A stretch of DNA of 64,000 nucleotides. Source: Pseudomonas sp. Q11. GTDB taxonomy: Bacteria > Pseudomonadota > Gammaproteobacteria > Pseudomonadales > Pseudomonadaceae. The notes under the pieces were generated by a model. That model was not told where the DNA came from. It saw nothing but the letters and a program-made list of their open reading frames with translations, and ran no database searches. Within the stretch, counting starts at the first letter, position 1; every line of letters begins with the position of its first letter. The stretch covers positions 62,001 through 126,000 of the forward strand of contig NZ_JAKNQY010000004.1 of assembly GCF_024494355.1 (NCBI RefSeq), written 5' to 3'. A program made the translations under genes and the position numbers. Below, piece by piece: positions 8,461 to 17,722 of this stretch.

Positions 8461-10644
8461 ATGCGCGATGATCTCTCCCTTCTGCTGAACTCCCTCAACG
8501 ATGCCCAACGCCAGGCCGTAGCTGCCTCCGTGGGTCGACAGTTAGTCCTGGCCGGTGCCGGCTCGGGCAAGACCCGAGTGCTGGTACACCGTATCGCCTG
8601 GTTGATCCAGGTTGAGAACGCCTCACCCCATTCGGTCCTGTCGGTGACTTTCACCAACAAGGCCGCTGCCGAGATGCGCCATCGCATCGAGCAACTGATG
8701 GGCATCAACCCCGCCGGCATGTGGGTCGGCACCTTCCACGGCCTGGCGCACCGCTTGTTGCGGGCGCATTGGCAGGAAGCCGGCCTGAGCCAGACGTTTC
8801 AGATTCTCGACAGCGACGACCAGCAACGTCTGGTCAAGCGGGTGATCCGCGAGCTGGGCCTGGACGAGCAACGCTGGCCGGCCCGTCAGGCCCAGTGGTT
8901 CATCAACGGCCAGAAAGACGAAGGCCTGCGCCCCCAACACATCCAGGCCAGCGGCGACCTGTTCCTGGCGACCATGCGCAGCATCTACGAAGCTTATGAG
9001 GCAGCGTGCCAGCGCGCAGGCGTGATCGACTTCTCCGAGCTGTTGCTGCGCGCACTGGACCTGTGGCGTGATCACCCGGGCCTGCTGGCGCATTACCAGA
9101 AGCGCTTCCGGCATGTGTTGGTGGACGAGTTCCAGGACACCAACGCCGTGCAATACGCCTGGTTGCGCCTGCTGGCCAAGGGCGGCGACAGCCTGATGGT
9201 CGTGGGCGACGACGACCAGTCGATCTACGGCTGGCGCGGCGCCAAAATCGAGAACATTCATCAATACTCTGCGGACTTTCCTGACGCCCAGGTGATCCGC
9301 CTGGAACAGAACTACCGTTCCACCGCCGGCATCCTCAAGGCCGCCAACGCCCTGATCGCCAACAATACCGGGCGCCTGGGCAAGGAGCTGTGGACCGATG
9401 GCAGCGAAGGCGAAGCGATCAACCTCTATGCGGCCTTCAATGAACACGACGAAGCGCGCTACGTGGTGGAAACCATCGAGAGCGCGCTGAAGACCGGCCT
9501 GGCCCGCAGTGACATCGCCATCCTGTATCGCTCCAACGCCCAGTCGCGGGTGTTGGAAGAAGCCTTGTTGCGCGAACGCATCCCGTACCGCATCTATGGC
9601 GGCCAGCGCTTCTTCGAACGCGCCGAAATCAAGAACGCCATGGCCTACCTGCGCCTGCTCGAAGGACGTGGCAATGATGCGGCCCTGGAGCGGGTGATCA
9701 ACGTACCGACTCGGGGCATTGGCGAAAAAACCGTCGAAGCGATTCGCGACCACGCGCGCCACAGCCATGTGTCCATGTGGGAAGCCATGCGCCAGCTGGT
9801 TGCCAACAAAGGCATGACCGGCCGCGCTGCCGGTGCGCTGAAGGCGTTCATGGACCTGATCGAAGACCTGGCCGCCAAGTGCGCGGACATGCCGCTGCAT
9901 TTGATGACTCAGACCGTTATCGAACAGTCCGGCCTGATCGCCTACCACGAGGCGGAAAAGGGCGAGAAAGGCCAGGCCCGGGTGGAAAACCTTGAGGAAC
10001 TGGTCAGCGCCGCACGCAATTTCGAGAACACCGAGGAAGACGAAGAGCTTTCGCCGCTGTCGGCCTTCCTCGGTCACGCCTCTCTGGAGGCCGGCGACAC
10101 CCAGGCCGACGAGCATGAAGACAGCATCCAGCTGATGACCCTGCACAGTGCCAAGGGCCTGGAATTCCCCTACGTGTTCCTGGTGGGAATGGAAGAAGGC
10201 CTGTTCCCGCACAAGATGAGCCTGGAAGAGCCGGGACGCCTGGAAGAGGAACGACGCCTGGCCTACGTTGGCATCACCCGCGCCATGCAGAACCTGGTGC
10301 TGACGTACGCCGAGACTCGGCGCCTGTACGGCAGCGAAACCTACAACAAGGTGTCGCGCTTCGTACGTGAAGTGCCCAAAGGCCTGATTCAGGAGGTGCG
10401 GCTGTCCAACAGCGTCAGCCGTCCGTTCGGCGGCGGCCAGCAACAGAGCTCCAGCAGTCTGTTTGGCGGCAGCGACATCCCGGAAACCGGCTTCAGTCTC
10501 GGCCAGACCGTGCGACATTCGGTGTTCGGCGATGGCGTGATCCTCAACTTCGAAGGCGCCGGCGCTCAGGCCCGGGTCCAGGTGAACTTCAGCGAAGGCA
10601 GCAAGTGGCTGATGCTGGGGTACGCCAAGTTGGAAGCGATCTAG
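8461..10644 (+). CDS. uvrD: DNA helicase II UvrD
   Basis: 3'-5' superfamily 1A helicase of 727 residues, acting in nucleotide excision repair and mismatch repair. Motifs seen in order are the Walker A loop GAGSGKT (about 30), TFTNKAAAEM (Ia), VDEFQDTN (II), GDDDQSIYGWRGA (III), EQNYRST (IV), LMTLHSAKGLEF (V) and YVGITRA (VI). The C-terminal tail with FGDGVILNFEG is the UvrD RNA-polymerase/UvrB-interacting region. Length and order match Pseudomonas UvrD rather than Rep. No convincing LexA box was found in the 254-bp upstream region, although ACCGGTC occurs twice there. A perfect REP pair follows the stop codon. Confidence 0.96.
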   Translation: MRDDLSLLLNSLNDAQRQAVAASVGRQLVLAGAGSGKTRVLVHRIAWLIQVENASPHSVLSVTFTNKAAAEMRHRIEQLMGINPAGMWVGTFHGLAHRLLRAHWQEAGLSQTFQILDSDDQQRLVKRVIRELGLDEQRWPARQAQWFINGQKDEGLRPQHIQASGDLFLATMRSIYEAYEAACQRAGVIDFSELLLRALDLWRDHPGLLAHYQKRFRHVLVDEFQDTNAVQYAWLRLLAKGGDSLMVVGDDDQSIYGWRGAKIENIHQYSADFPDAQVIRLEQNYRSTAGILKAANALIANNTGRLGKELWTDGSEGEAINLYAAFNEHDEARYVVETIESALKTGLARSDIAILYRSNAQSRVLEEALLRERIPYRIYGGQRFFERAEIKNAMAYLRLLEGRGNDAALERVINVPTRGIGEKTVEAIRDHARHSHVSMWEAMRQLVANKGMTGRAAGALKAFMDLIEDLAAKCADMPLHLMTQTVIEQSGLIAYHEAEKGEKGQARVENLEELVSAARNFENTEEDEELSPLSAFLGHASLEAGDTQADEHEDSIQLMTLHSAKGLEFPYVFLVGMEEGLFPHKMSLEEPGRLEEERRLAYVGITRAMQNLVLTYAETRRLYGSETYNKVSRFVREVPKGLIQEVRLSNSVSRPFGGGQQQSSSSLFGGSDIPETGFSLGQTVRHSVFGDGVILNFEGAGAQARVQVNFSEGSKWLMLGYAKLEAI

Positions 10645-10667
10645 AGATTCCGTAAGAAGTACCTTGC

Positions 10668-10757
10668 TGTGGGAGCAAGGCTTGCCCGCGAGGCGGTGGC
10701 ACATTCGACACAGATGCGTCAGACCGATCGCTATCGCGGGCAAGCCTTGCTCCCACA
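10668..10757. repeat. REP doublet (BIME) downstream of uvrD
   Basis: Two 24-base arms (10668-10691 and 10734-10757) are perfect reverse complements, starting TGTGGGAGCAAGG and containing CTTGCCCGCGA, separated by 42 bp. This is the standard Pseudomonas REP pair. The gap between uvrD and the next gene (10645-10956) otherwise holds only an unremarkable 200-bp stretch with the promoter region of the Tim44-like gene. Confidence 0.93.
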
Positions 10758-10956
10758 GGTATCTCTCTCCACCCCACATTCGTTTCCGACCGAACTTATT
10801 TCCTTTTCCTACAGCCCAAAGCGAACAAGCCTTCTTGCCAGGCTGAAGCTGAACCTCACCCGTCACGCAAAAGCCCGAAACACTCTGTCGCTAGCCAGCA
10901 ACAGTTCACCTGTGCAACATGGCGCGCGTGCTATCCACAAATGGGAATGCCCTTAT

Positions 10957-11832
10957 ATGAAACGTTTTCTTAGCATCGCCATGGCGTTGTGCATCGGCCT
11001 GACGATGGCCATCGACGCCAATGCCGCCAAGCGCTTTGGCGGTGGTAAAAGCTCGGGCGCTGCCCCGACTCACCAGACCAGCCAGATGGCCCCGTCCTCT
11101 GCTGCCGGCTCTACCGCGGCTACCGCGGGCGCTGCCGGTGCGGCTGGCGCCGCCACCAAGGCCAGCGGTGCTTCGCGCTGGCTCGGCCCCCTGGCCGGCA
11201 TCGCCGCCGGTGGCCTGCTCGCCTCCATGTTCATGGGCGACGGCTTCCAGGGCATGCAGATCTTCGACATCCTGATCATGGCGGTCATCGCCTTCCTGGT
11301 CTTCCGCTTCATTGCCGCCCGTCGTCGCAAGCAACAGGAGCAACTCGCTCCCGCCGGTCATGCGCCGATGCAGCGTGAAACGTTCGACCAGCAGCCTGCC
11401 GGCGGTTCGATCTTCGGCGGTTCGGCAGCACCCGTGGCCGCTCGTCCGGTGATCAACGCGCCAGCCTGGTTCAACGAAGAGCGCTTCATCGAAGCTGCGC
11501 GCAACCATTTCATGTCCCTGCAGCAACACTGGGATGCAAACGAAATGGACAAGATCTCTGAGTTCGTGACCCCGCAGCTGCTGGAGTTCCTCAAGCGCGA
11601 GCGGGCCGAACTGGGTGATGGCTTCCAGTCGACCTACATCGACAATCTGCAAGTACAACTGGACGGCGTCGATGATCGTGCCGACAAGACCATCGCCACC
11701 CTGACCTTCAGCGGTGTGTCGAAGGACTCGCGCTTCGACAAGGGCGAAGCGTTCAGCGAAAGCTGGAACATGGAACGCCCCCAAGGCGATAACCAGCCTT
11801 GGCTGGTGGCCGGTATCCGCCAGAACGGCTGA
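10957..11832 (+). CDS. Tim44-like domain protein, exported/membrane
   Basis: A 291-residue protein beginning MKRFLSIAMALCIGLTMA, a signal peptide likely cleaved after ANA. A low-complexity Ala/Gly/Ser segment (about 25-75) follows, then two short hydrophobic stretches (about 75-125, LAGIAAGGLLASMFM and FDILIMAVIAFLVFRFI). After a basic RRRKQQEQ stretch comes a C-terminal Tim44-like domain (about 165-290; FNEERFIEAARNHFMSLQQHWD). In mitochondria Tim44 links the import channel to Hsp70; the bacterial proteins have no established function and may be membrane or envelope scaffolds. The gene stands alone, followed by a strong terminator. The start is preferred over upstream in-frame codons because it gives the signal peptide directly. 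Confidence 0.85.
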   Translation: MKRFLSIAMALCIGLTMAIDANAAKRFGGGKSSGAAPTHQTSQMAPSSAAGSTAATAGAAGAAGAATKASGASRWLGPLAGIAAGGLLASMFMGDGFQGMQIFDILIMAVIAFLVFRFIAARRRKQQEQLAPAGHAPMQRETFDQQPAGGSIFGGSAAPVAARPVINAPAWFNEERFIEAARNHFMSLQQHWDANEMDKISEFVTPQLLEFLKRERAELGDGFQSTYIDNLQVQLDGVDDRADKTIATLTFSGVSKDSRFDKGEAFSESWNMERPQGDNQPWLVAGIRQNG

Positions 11833-11860
11833 TCCTTCCCCGCGTTTCGTATGTTGAAAT

Positions 11861-11886
11861 AAAACCCCGGCCCAGGCCGGGGTTTT
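11861..11886 (+). terminator. Rho-independent terminator after the Tim44-like gene
   Basis: AAAACCCCGGCC-ca-GGCCGGGGTTTT is a perfect 12-bp stem, 28 bp after the stop codon at 11832. The A/T ends make it potentially bidirectional. Confidence 0.93.
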
Positions 11887-11967
11887 CTATTTCGCGATTG
11901 CATCTATAGCGAGCTACTGTATAAACCGCTCCATATAAACCGCGCCATGAGAAAGAGGATCCCGGAC

Positions 11968-12375
11968 GTGGAAGAAATTATCGAACAATTGCGTGAAGCC
12001 AATGAACCCGTGCCGGTTCCACTGGAGTTGCCCGATGAAGACTTGCTGGTGGAAATCGAAGAGCAGCTGTTCATCGATATTCCGTTCGTATTCAGAGAGT
12101 TTTTACTGACGGTCAGCGATGTTGTCTACGGCGGCCTGGAGCCCGTGACCGTCACCGATCCGCAGTCCCACACCTATCTGCCAGATGTGGCCGCCAATGC
12201 CTGGGATGCCGGTGTCGACCGTAGCCTGATCCCGATCTGCCAGGACGGCGACGACTATTACTGCGTCGAAGAAGACGGGACCGTGGTGCTGTGGCAAGCC
12301 GAAGAAGAGCTGATTGCCGAAGAGACCTGGGAATCTGTCTGGCACTGGGCGCGGGACGTCTGGCTGGAGAGCTGA
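11968..12375 (+). CDS. SMI1/KNR4 (SUKH) family protein
   Basis: An acidic 135-residue cytoplasmic protein. The GTG at 11968 is chosen because AGAGGA lies 8 bases upstream; the ATG at 11947 lacks a ribosome site and adds seven residues. The SUKH fold is suggested by the early EIEEQLFIDIPFVFREFLLTVSDVVYGGLEPVT block and the late DGDDYYCVEEDGTVVLW and WESVWHWARDVWLES blocks. SUKH proteins are often immunity proteins to polymorphic toxins, but no toxin gene is adjacent. This orthologue sits beside the antiporter gene in several Pseudomonas species, so it may be a housekeeping member. The function is unknown. Confidence 0.8.
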   Translation: MEEIIEQLREANEPVPVPLELPDEDLLVEIEEQLFIDIPFVFREFLLTVSDVVYGGLEPVTVTDPQSHTYLPDVAANAWDAGVDRSLIPICQDGDDYYCVEEDGTVVLWQAEEELIAEETWESVWHWARDVWLES

Positions 12376-12396
12376 TCCGCCGGCGCCCCTCGCCGG

Positions 12397-14160
12397 TCAT
12401 GGCCCGGACGATTCCTTGTGATTGTCCAGGGTTTCCAGCAAAGCCACCTGCATCCGCGTATGCAGGCGGATAAACCAGCGCCAGAGCAACGCCGCCACAG
12501 CGGTCGCCACCACAGCAATCAACACCAGCAACTTGTTGGTCGGCAGGATACTGGCCGACAAGGCTGCCAAGAGCAGGAAAATCATCAGCAGCGAGAGAAT
12601 CGGGATCACTTCTGCGATCACCCGACGCACGCGCTGGGTGTGGCGACCGGCCATCTCCGGCTTCACGCCCATCTCCGCCAGCAGCATCGATAACGCCTTG
12701 AGCTTGCGATACGCAGCAATCAAAAACGGCAGCGACAACAATAACGCCCCGCCCCAGATCAGCGCTTTCTGCCAACTCGGGTCGCTGATCCAGGCTTGCA
12801 GATAAGCCGACATCTGTTCGGCAAAGTAGCCACCGGCGATAAAAATCGCGATGACCAGCGCCAGGTTGATGCCCACCTGCAGCAAAATCCGCCGGATCAT
12901 GGCGGCCACCAGCGCGCCCTCCCCTTGGGGTTGAATGCTGCGCAGCCACTCGCCATACATTCCCAGCACCCGCGACAACCGTTGTGGCATGACGGCAGCC
13001 AGCCTGACCGATAAAGGATCGGCGGCCCGGATCAGGTAAGGCGTCAGCAGAGTAGTCAGTACCGAAACCGCGACCGCTACCGGGTAAAGGAAATCGCTGG
13101 TGACCTGCAAGGTCATCCCCAGCGAAGCGATGATGAAGGAAAATTCGCCGATCTGCGAAAGGCCCATCCCGACTCGCAGTGAGGTGCGCCCGTCGTTGCC
13201 GGCAATAAAGGCACCGAGGCCGCAGGACAGCATCTTGCCCAACACCACTGCGGCGGTGATTACGGCAATCGGCCAAGCGTATTGCAGCAAAATCACCGGA
13301 TCGAGCATCAGGCCGATGGCCACGAAGAAAATCGCGCTGAACAAGTCGCGCACCGGCTCCACCAGCCGCTCGATTTTCAGCAGTTGCCGCGACTCGGCCA
13401 TGATCGCGCCGATCAGAAACGCTCCCAGTACCATGCTGTATTCCAGCTTTACCACCAGCAGGCAAAAGCCGAAACACAGGCCCAGCACGGTGATCAGCAA
13501 CATCTCGTCACTGTCGAACTTCGCCACATAAGCCAGCAGCCTCGGCACCAGCAAAATGCCGATCACCAGGGCGACAATCATGAATAATGACAATTTGCCG
13601 ACGGTGGAAAACACCTCGCCGGAGCTGACCGTACCGCTGACAGCGATACTCGACAGCAAGGCGATAATGCCGATGCCCAGGATGTCTTCGACGATCAAGA
13701 CCCCGAAGATCAACTGCGCAAAGCGCTCGTTCTTCATCTTCAGGTCATTGAGGGCTTTAACGATGATGGTGGTCGAGGAGATGGCCAGGATTGCCCCGAG
13801 GAACAACGAATCCATGGTGTTCCAGTCGAACCAGCGCCCGATTTCGTAGCCGAGCCAGATCATCAACACAATTTCGAGGAACGCCGCGATGAACGCCGTG
13901 GCGCCCACCTTGAACAACTTGCGCAGGCTGAACTCCAGCCCCAGATAAAACATAAGGAAGATGACCCCCAACTCGGCCAGGGTCCTGATCGTATCTTCGT
14001 CGTGGATGAAACCGAAGGGCGGCGTATGCGGGCCGATGATGAAGCCGGCAACGATGTAACCCAACACCACCGGTTGTTTGAAACGGTGAAAAAGTACGGT
14101 GACCAGCCCCGCTGCCATCATGATGATTGCCAAGTCTTGAATAAAGCTGATGGCATGCAT
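12397..14160 (-). CDS. CPA2-family cation/proton antiporter (Kef-type)
   Basis: A 587-residue integral membrane protein. The N-terminal Na+/H+ exchanger domain (about 1-385) has some 12 hydrophobic helices, including VLGYIVAGFIIGP and the conserved acidic helix FGVLIVEDILGIG. A second membrane region (about 420-560) has four or more hydrophobic segments and ends in a charged tail. No nucleotide-binding RCK/TrkA-N domain is present, unlike KefB and KefC. The likely role is K+ or Na+ efflux in exchange for protons; the ion cannot be told from sequence. It converges on the SUKH gene with 21 bp between stops, and its promoter region (14161-14416) is shared with the divergent thioesterase gene. 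Confidence 0.88.
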   Translation of the reverse strand: MHAISFIQDLAIIMMAAGLVTVLFHRFKQPVVLGYIVAGFIIGPHTPPFGFIHDEDTIRTLAELGVIFLMFYLGLEFSLRKLFKVGATAFIAAFLEIVLMIWLGYEIGRWFDWNTMDSLFLGAILAISSTTIIVKALNDLKMKNERFAQLIFGVLIVEDILGIGIIALLSSIAVSGTVSSGEVFSTVGKLSLFMIVALVIGILLVPRLLAYVAKFDSDEMLLITVLGLCFGFCLLVVKLEYSMVLGAFLIGAIMAESRQLLKIERLVEPVRDLFSAIFFVAIGLMLDPVILLQYAWPIAVITAAVVLGKMLSCGLGAFIAGNDGRTSLRVGMGLSQIGEFSFIIASLGMTLQVTSDFLYPVAVAVSVLTTLLTPYLIRAADPLSVRLAAVMPQRLSRVLGMYGEWLRSIQPQGEGALVAAMIRRILLQVGINLALVIAIFIAGGYFAEQMSAYLQAWISDPSWQKALIWGGALLLSLPFLIAAYRKLKALSMLLAEMGVKPEMAGRHTQRVRRVIAEVIPILSLLMIFLLLAALSASILPTNKLLVLIAVVATAVAALLWRWFIRLHTRMQVALLETLDNHKESSGP

Positions 14161-14416
14161 GGTGGGGCTCCCTGTTCAAATGACCCATCACAGAGCTGGA
14201 TAAGTCCGTTTCCCTTGTAGGAAATACCCTCGCAAGAGGCTTTTTGAAGGGTAACACCGCGACTTCCGACAAAAAGACAGTGCAATATATGGAAACAGAT
14301 CCACCGGGGCGTGACGGCTGCCACAGGCGCAGCGTCCCGATACTGGTAGTTTAAAACCTTCCAGCACCCGCAGAGGTGCCCTCCCCGAAATTGCTGCCTT
14401 GAACCGTGAGTACGTT

Positions 14417-14902
14417 ATGGAACCCGGAAACGCCCAGCTGTCGATGACGGTGTTGATGACCCCCGATATGGCCAACTTCTCTGGCAATGTCCACGGCGGC
14501 ACCTTGCTCAAATACCTCGACGAAGTCGCCTACGCCTGCGCCAGCCGCTACGCCGGGCGCTACGTAGTGACGCTGTCGGTTGACCAGGTGATTTTCCGTG
14601 AGCCGATTCATGTCGGCGAACTGGTGACGTTTCTGGCGTCGGTGAATTACACCGGTAACACGTCGATGGAAGTAGGCATCAAAGTCGTGACCGAAAATAT
14701 TCGTGAACGCTCGGTGCGCCACACCAACAGTTGCTTTTTCACCATGGTCGCAGTGGACGACCAGCGCAAACCCGCCGCCGTCCCGCCATTGCAACCGCAA
14801 AACAGCGAAGCAAAACGCCGTTACGAACAGGCCCAGCAGCGTCGGCAGATTCGCCAGGAGCTGGAGAGGCGCTATCAGGAAATCAAGGCGGACGGGCCCT
14901 AA
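14417..14902 (+). CDS. Acyl-CoA thioesterase, hotdog fold
   Basis: Hydrolyses fatty acyl-CoA thioesters in the cytoplasm; 161 residues. The N-terminal hotdog domain (about 8-125) has NFSGNVHGGTLLKYLDEVAY, where the D/E after the HGG helix is the catalytic acid of the YciA/BFIT type. A charged C-terminal helix (about 130-155; EAKRRYEQAQQRR) extends past the domain. The ATG at 14417 begins MEPGNAQLSMTV as in homologues. A TTG 18 bases upstream is possible but adds no conserved residues. It is transcribed divergently from the antiporter. Confidence 0.87.
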   Translation: MEPGNAQLSMTVLMTPDMANFSGNVHGGTLLKYLDEVAYACASRYAGRYVVTLSVDQVIFREPIHVGELVTFLASVNYTGNTSMEVGIKVVTENIRERSVRHTNSCFFTMVAVDDQRKPAAVPPLQPQNSEAKRRYEQAQQRRQIRQELERRYQEIKADGP

Positions 14903-14948
14903 CAGAAGGACCGCGCCGCCCGCTCGCGTCCACAGGGATTTGCGTTGA

Positions 14949-15821
14949 TCAGAGGCTGATCGGTACAGCTTCGAACCTTACCCTCGGATGGGTGATCCGG
15001 TCCTGGGCGCGGACCAGTTCCAGCTCGTAACTGGCACACGCCTGGGTTTCCAGCAGTACTTCATGCACGGCTGCAGCAGTGAATTCGAGCGCCGCTACCA
15101 GGCTATCTCCCAACAACACCCGTGCCAGGAACAGCCCCGACGTCAAATCACCCACCCCCACCGGATGGCGAGGGAATGCGAGTAATGGACGACGCAGGTG
15201 CCAGCTACCGTCGGCGGTAACCAACAACATTTCGAAGCTGTCCTGCGGCTTGCCGGGATAGGCCAGATGCTTGACCAGCACGGCCTTGGGCCCGCGGGCC
15301 AACAGCGAACGGGCCATGGCCAGGCAGTCCAGCAGCGACTGCGGCTTGCGTCCCGAAAAACTGTCCAGCTCCAGTTGGTTCGGGCACATGATGTCCGCCA
15401 CGCAAGCAGCTTCTTCCAGCAGGAAATCGCTCACCTCGGGCGCCACGATGCAACCCTTCTCCGGATGTCCCATGACCGGATCGCACAAGTAAAGGGCCTT
15501 GGGATTGCACGCCTTGATCCGCGCCACCCCGGCCAGAATCGCCCGTCCTTGGGCGGCGCTGCCCAGGTAACCGGAGAGCACCGCATCACAATTGCCCAGC
15601 TCGCCGATTGCTGCGATGCCCTCTACCAATGCCGGGATCTGCTCAGAGGCAAGCACGTCGCCGGTCCACTGTCCGTACTGAGTGTGATTGGAGAATTGCA
15701 CGGTGTTGAGCGGCCAGACGTTCACCCCGACCCGTTGCATCGGAAAGACTGAAGCGCTGTTACCGGCGTGACCAAACACCACATGGGACTGGATGGCAAG
15801 CAGATGAGGGGTACGTTTCAT
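14949..15821 (-). CDS. pdxY: Pyridoxal kinase PdxY
   Basis: ATP-dependent phosphorylation of pyridoxal to pyridoxal 5'-phosphate in the vitamin B6 salvage pathway; 290 residues, the usual PdxY length. The start at 15821 ([21 protein letters not shown]) is supported by GGAAAC upstream. An upstream in-frame start at 15854 adds eleven non-conserved residues. Motifs are [13 protein letters not shown] (substrate pocket), LCDPVMGH (about 130), VKHL, and [12 protein letters not shown] (anion hole and catalytic Asp) near residue 220. It converges on the thioesterase gene. Confidence 0.95.
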   Translation of the reverse strand: MKRTPHLLAIQSHVVFGHAGNSASVFPMQRVGVNVWPLNTVQFSNHTQYGQWTGDVLASEQIPALVEGIAAIGELGNCDAVLSGYLGSAAQGRAILAGVARIKACNPKALYLCDPVMGHPEKGCIVAPEVSDFLLEEAACVADIMCPNQLELDSFSGRKPQSLLDCLAMARSLLARGPKAVLVKHLAYPGKPQDSFEMLLVTADGSWHLRRPLLAFPRHPVGVGDLTSGLFLARVLLGDSLVAALEFTAAAVHEVLLETQACASYELELVRAQDRITHPRVRFEAVPISL

Positions 15822-15940
15822 GCGGGATGTTTCCGTAAAACGAATGAAATTCAAGCCGCGCAGTATGCGACTAAACGCAACCTATACGACAGACCGGGGA
15901 CACAGTTAAGCTGACAGCAACTTGTAGGAGCACTTCGTTC

Positions 15941-16363
15941 ATGCTGACCCTTGGAAATATTTTCGTGCTGATGCTGTTGGCCACCGCCGGCGCCTGGCTG
16001 TGGCACAACCATGGCTTGCGCGAACGGGCCTTGGCGAGGGTCATGCAACATTGCGCCAACCTCAAGATCGAGCTGCTGGACGGCAACGTCGCGCTGAAAA
16101 AGATTGGGTTCGTCAAAGATGCCAGCGGACGCCGGCGCCTGGCCCGTATCTATAACTTCGAGTTCACCGTCACCGGTGAGTCGCGCCATTCGGGCACTAT
16201 TACCCAGTTCGGGGCCCACAGCGCGCAAATCGAGCTGGCGCCTTACCCAATGCCGTTCGAAGAGTCAGCGCCGACACCGATCGAGCCGGTCCAGACCAGG
16301 CCCAGGGCCGAAGTCATCGAATTGAGTCAGTGGCGCCAGGAACACAACAAGTGGAAGCCTTGA
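15941..16363 (+). CDS. DUF3301-family single-pass membrane protein
   Basis: A 140-residue protein with one N-terminal hydrophobic helix (MLTLGNIFVLMLLATAGAWLW). A cytoplasmic or periplasmic domain follows (about 22-105; ALARVMQHCANLKIELLDGNVALKKIGFVKD, then RLARIYNFEFTVTGESRHSG), which matches the DUF3301 pattern. The proline-rich tail ends in a basic motif. AGGAG lies 10 bases before the ATG. Its function is unknown. It converges on the COG0523 gene with only 12 bp between the stops. Confidence 0.82.
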   Translation: MLTLGNIFVLMLLATAGAWLWHNHGLRERALARVMQHCANLKIELLDGNVALKKIGFVKDASGRRRLARIYNFEFTVTGESRHSGTITQFGAHSAQIELAPYPMPFEESAPTPIEPVQTRPRAEVIELSQWRQEHNKWKP

Positions 16364-16375
16364 AGCAAGGCTGAC

Positions 16376-17341
16376 TCACGGGCACCGACAATTCGCCAGA
16401 CCGGCTTGTAGCGCTGCCGCGTCTTGAGGTTCACCAAAAATCAATTCGATCCGTGAGTCCTGGCGCCACTCGCTGGCCTGCCACTGCAGCGTCGCGCCCT
16501 CCAGCGCATTGGCTGAAACCCAGCCATCGGCGCTGTGGATAACCATCTTCGCCCGTTTCCAGCCCCAGCCTTGCAGCCAGCGCGTCAGCGTCACCGTGTC
16601 CAGTCGCTGACTCGGATGCCAGCGCCAGCCAATACTCCAGCCGCCTTCCTGTTGCTGATGCAGGCAGATGGGCGATGTCGGGTCGGTCCAGACGGCCGGC
16701 ATCTGTCCCACGTCCTTGGGTAGATTCACGTTATCCACAGCCCCGCTTCCGCGAGCCGCAAGACCTGGCAGTCGATCGATCGGCAAAGCAGCCTGTCGGG
16801 TCCAGTACAGCGCAATTTCTGGCAGTTGCGCGGTGATGCCCAGGCGTTCGGTTTCGCTCAGGTGTTCGGATTTGTTCAGCACCAGCAACCCGGCACTGGC
16901 CAAGGTTTGTCGCTGCGCATCGGGTAACGGCGTGCCATCCGCCATCGCGCGGGCATCCAGCACCAACACGCAAGGTTGAACCGCCAGCACGCCGAGCCAT
17001 GGCGCTTCGCTCAGTTGCCGCATCAGCTGCGCCGGATGACCCAGTCCGGAGGGCTCGATAAACAGCCGGTGCGGCCGCGCCTTGCGGAGTAAACGAGCGA
17101 GGCCGATCTGAAAAGGCGCGCCGTTGACGCAACACAAACAGCCCCCGGCCACTTCGCCCAGTGCGATACCATCGGCGGCCTGGGTCAGTAACGCCGCGTC
17201 CAGGCCGATTTGACCAAACTCGTTGATCAGCACCGCCCAGCGCTCATTCGCCGGGCGCTGTGCCAGCAATTGCTTGATCAGGCTGGTCTTGCCAGCACCC
17301 AAAGGGCCCGCAATGACGTGGGTGGGGATGTTCTGCAACAT
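16376..17341 (-). CDS. COG0523 (CobW/P47K) GTPase, putative metallochaperone
   Basis: A 321-residue G3E-family GTPase. The Walker A loop GPLGAGKTS lies near residue 12 and GGCLCC (the CxCC metal-binding motif) near residue 67. The guanine-specificity motif reads NKSE instead of NKxD, so nucleotide preference could be relaxed. The C-terminal CobW_C domain is about 215-315 (short for the family). COG0523 proteins deliver or allocate metals, often zinc. Here it borders a Zur-controlled island that includes a second, longer COG0523 protein. No Zur box was seen directly upstream: only 27 bp separate its start from the divergent gene at 17369. It might be read from the zigA-DUF1826 transcript across the opposite-strand gene. 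Confidence 0.85.
   Translation of the reverse strand: MLQNIPTHVIAGPLGAGKTSLIKQLLAQRPANERWAVLINEFGQIGLDAALLTQAADGIALGEVAGGCLCCVNGAPFQIGLARLLRKARPHRLFIEPSGLGHPAQLMRQLSEAPWLGVLAVQPCVLVLDARAMADGTPLPDAQRQTLASAGLLVLNKSEHLSETERLGITAQLPEIALYWTRQAALPIDRLPGLAARGSGAVDNVNLPKDVGQMPAVWTDPTSPICLHQQQEGGWSIGWRWHPSQRLDTVTLTRWLQGWGWKRAKMVIHSADGWVSANALEGATLQWQASEWRQDSRIELIFGEPQDAAALQAGLANCRCP
16534..16739. other. Pair of exact DnaA boxes inside the COG0523 gene
   Basis: TTATCCACA, the consensus high-affinity DnaA 9-mer, occurs on the minus strand at 16534-16542 and on the plus strand at 16731-16739, 197 bp apart and facing each other. Both lie within coding sequence. Function unproven. Confidence 0.5.
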
Positions 17342-17368
17342 AATCGGCGGCTTTCGATGGAGGTGAAC

Positions 17369-17722
17369 ATGCGGTTAATCGGCTGTTTGTTGTTGGCGCT
17401 GACGTCGAACCAGGCGCTGGCCCAGGCTTGTGTCGTGCATAGCCAGGCAGAACGGCTCGATGTGAAAGTCTGCCAGCAGAACCGCAATATTCCGCAGAAA
17501 CTGTTCGCCGACGGCTTCTGCCAGCCAAACCTTGCCGGACAAAAAGTCGAGGTACAGTACGTCGATCAATGCCCTGGCGGCGCGTTTGGCATCTGCAGCA
17601 ACGCCCAGGTCGCCAATATGCCTTACCGCCAGGATATTCACTATTACGGCGTGGCCACCGATGCAGCCTATCTGCAGCCGTTTTGTGAAGGAAAAAGCCA
17701 GGGCAACTGGCTCAAACCTTAG
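17369..17722 (+). CDS. Small secreted six-cysteine protein in the zinc island
   Basis: A 117-residue protein of unknown function. MRLIGCLLLALTSNQALAQ is a signal peptide, probably cleaved after ALA. The mature part of about 98 residues has six cysteines (an even number, so up to three disulfides), with QCPGGAFGICSN in the middle. This indicates an oxidised periplasmic or secreted protein. GGAGGTGA before the ATG at 17369 is an excellent ribosome site; further upstream starts are not supported. It is divergent from the COG0523 gene and overlaps the end of the DUF1826 gene by 4 bp tail to tail. Its location in a Zur island suggests a role under zinc shortage, but no own Zur box was found. Confidence 0.75.
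   Translation: MRLIGCLLLALTSNQALAQACVVHSQAERLDVKVCQQNRNIPQKLFADGFCQPNLAGQKVEVQYVDQCPGGAFGICSNAQVANMPYRQDIHYYGVATDAAYLQPFCEGKSQGNWLKP

Noticed and set aside
8623-10866. 747-codon open frame antisense to uvrD
   Set aside because: It has no recognisable domain, its codons mirror uvrD, and all helicase motifs are on the other strand. High GC content gives long antisense frames.
11919-11940. CTGTATAAA before the SUKH gene, resembling half of a LexA box
   Set aside because: The second half of the palindrome (ACAG) is missing.
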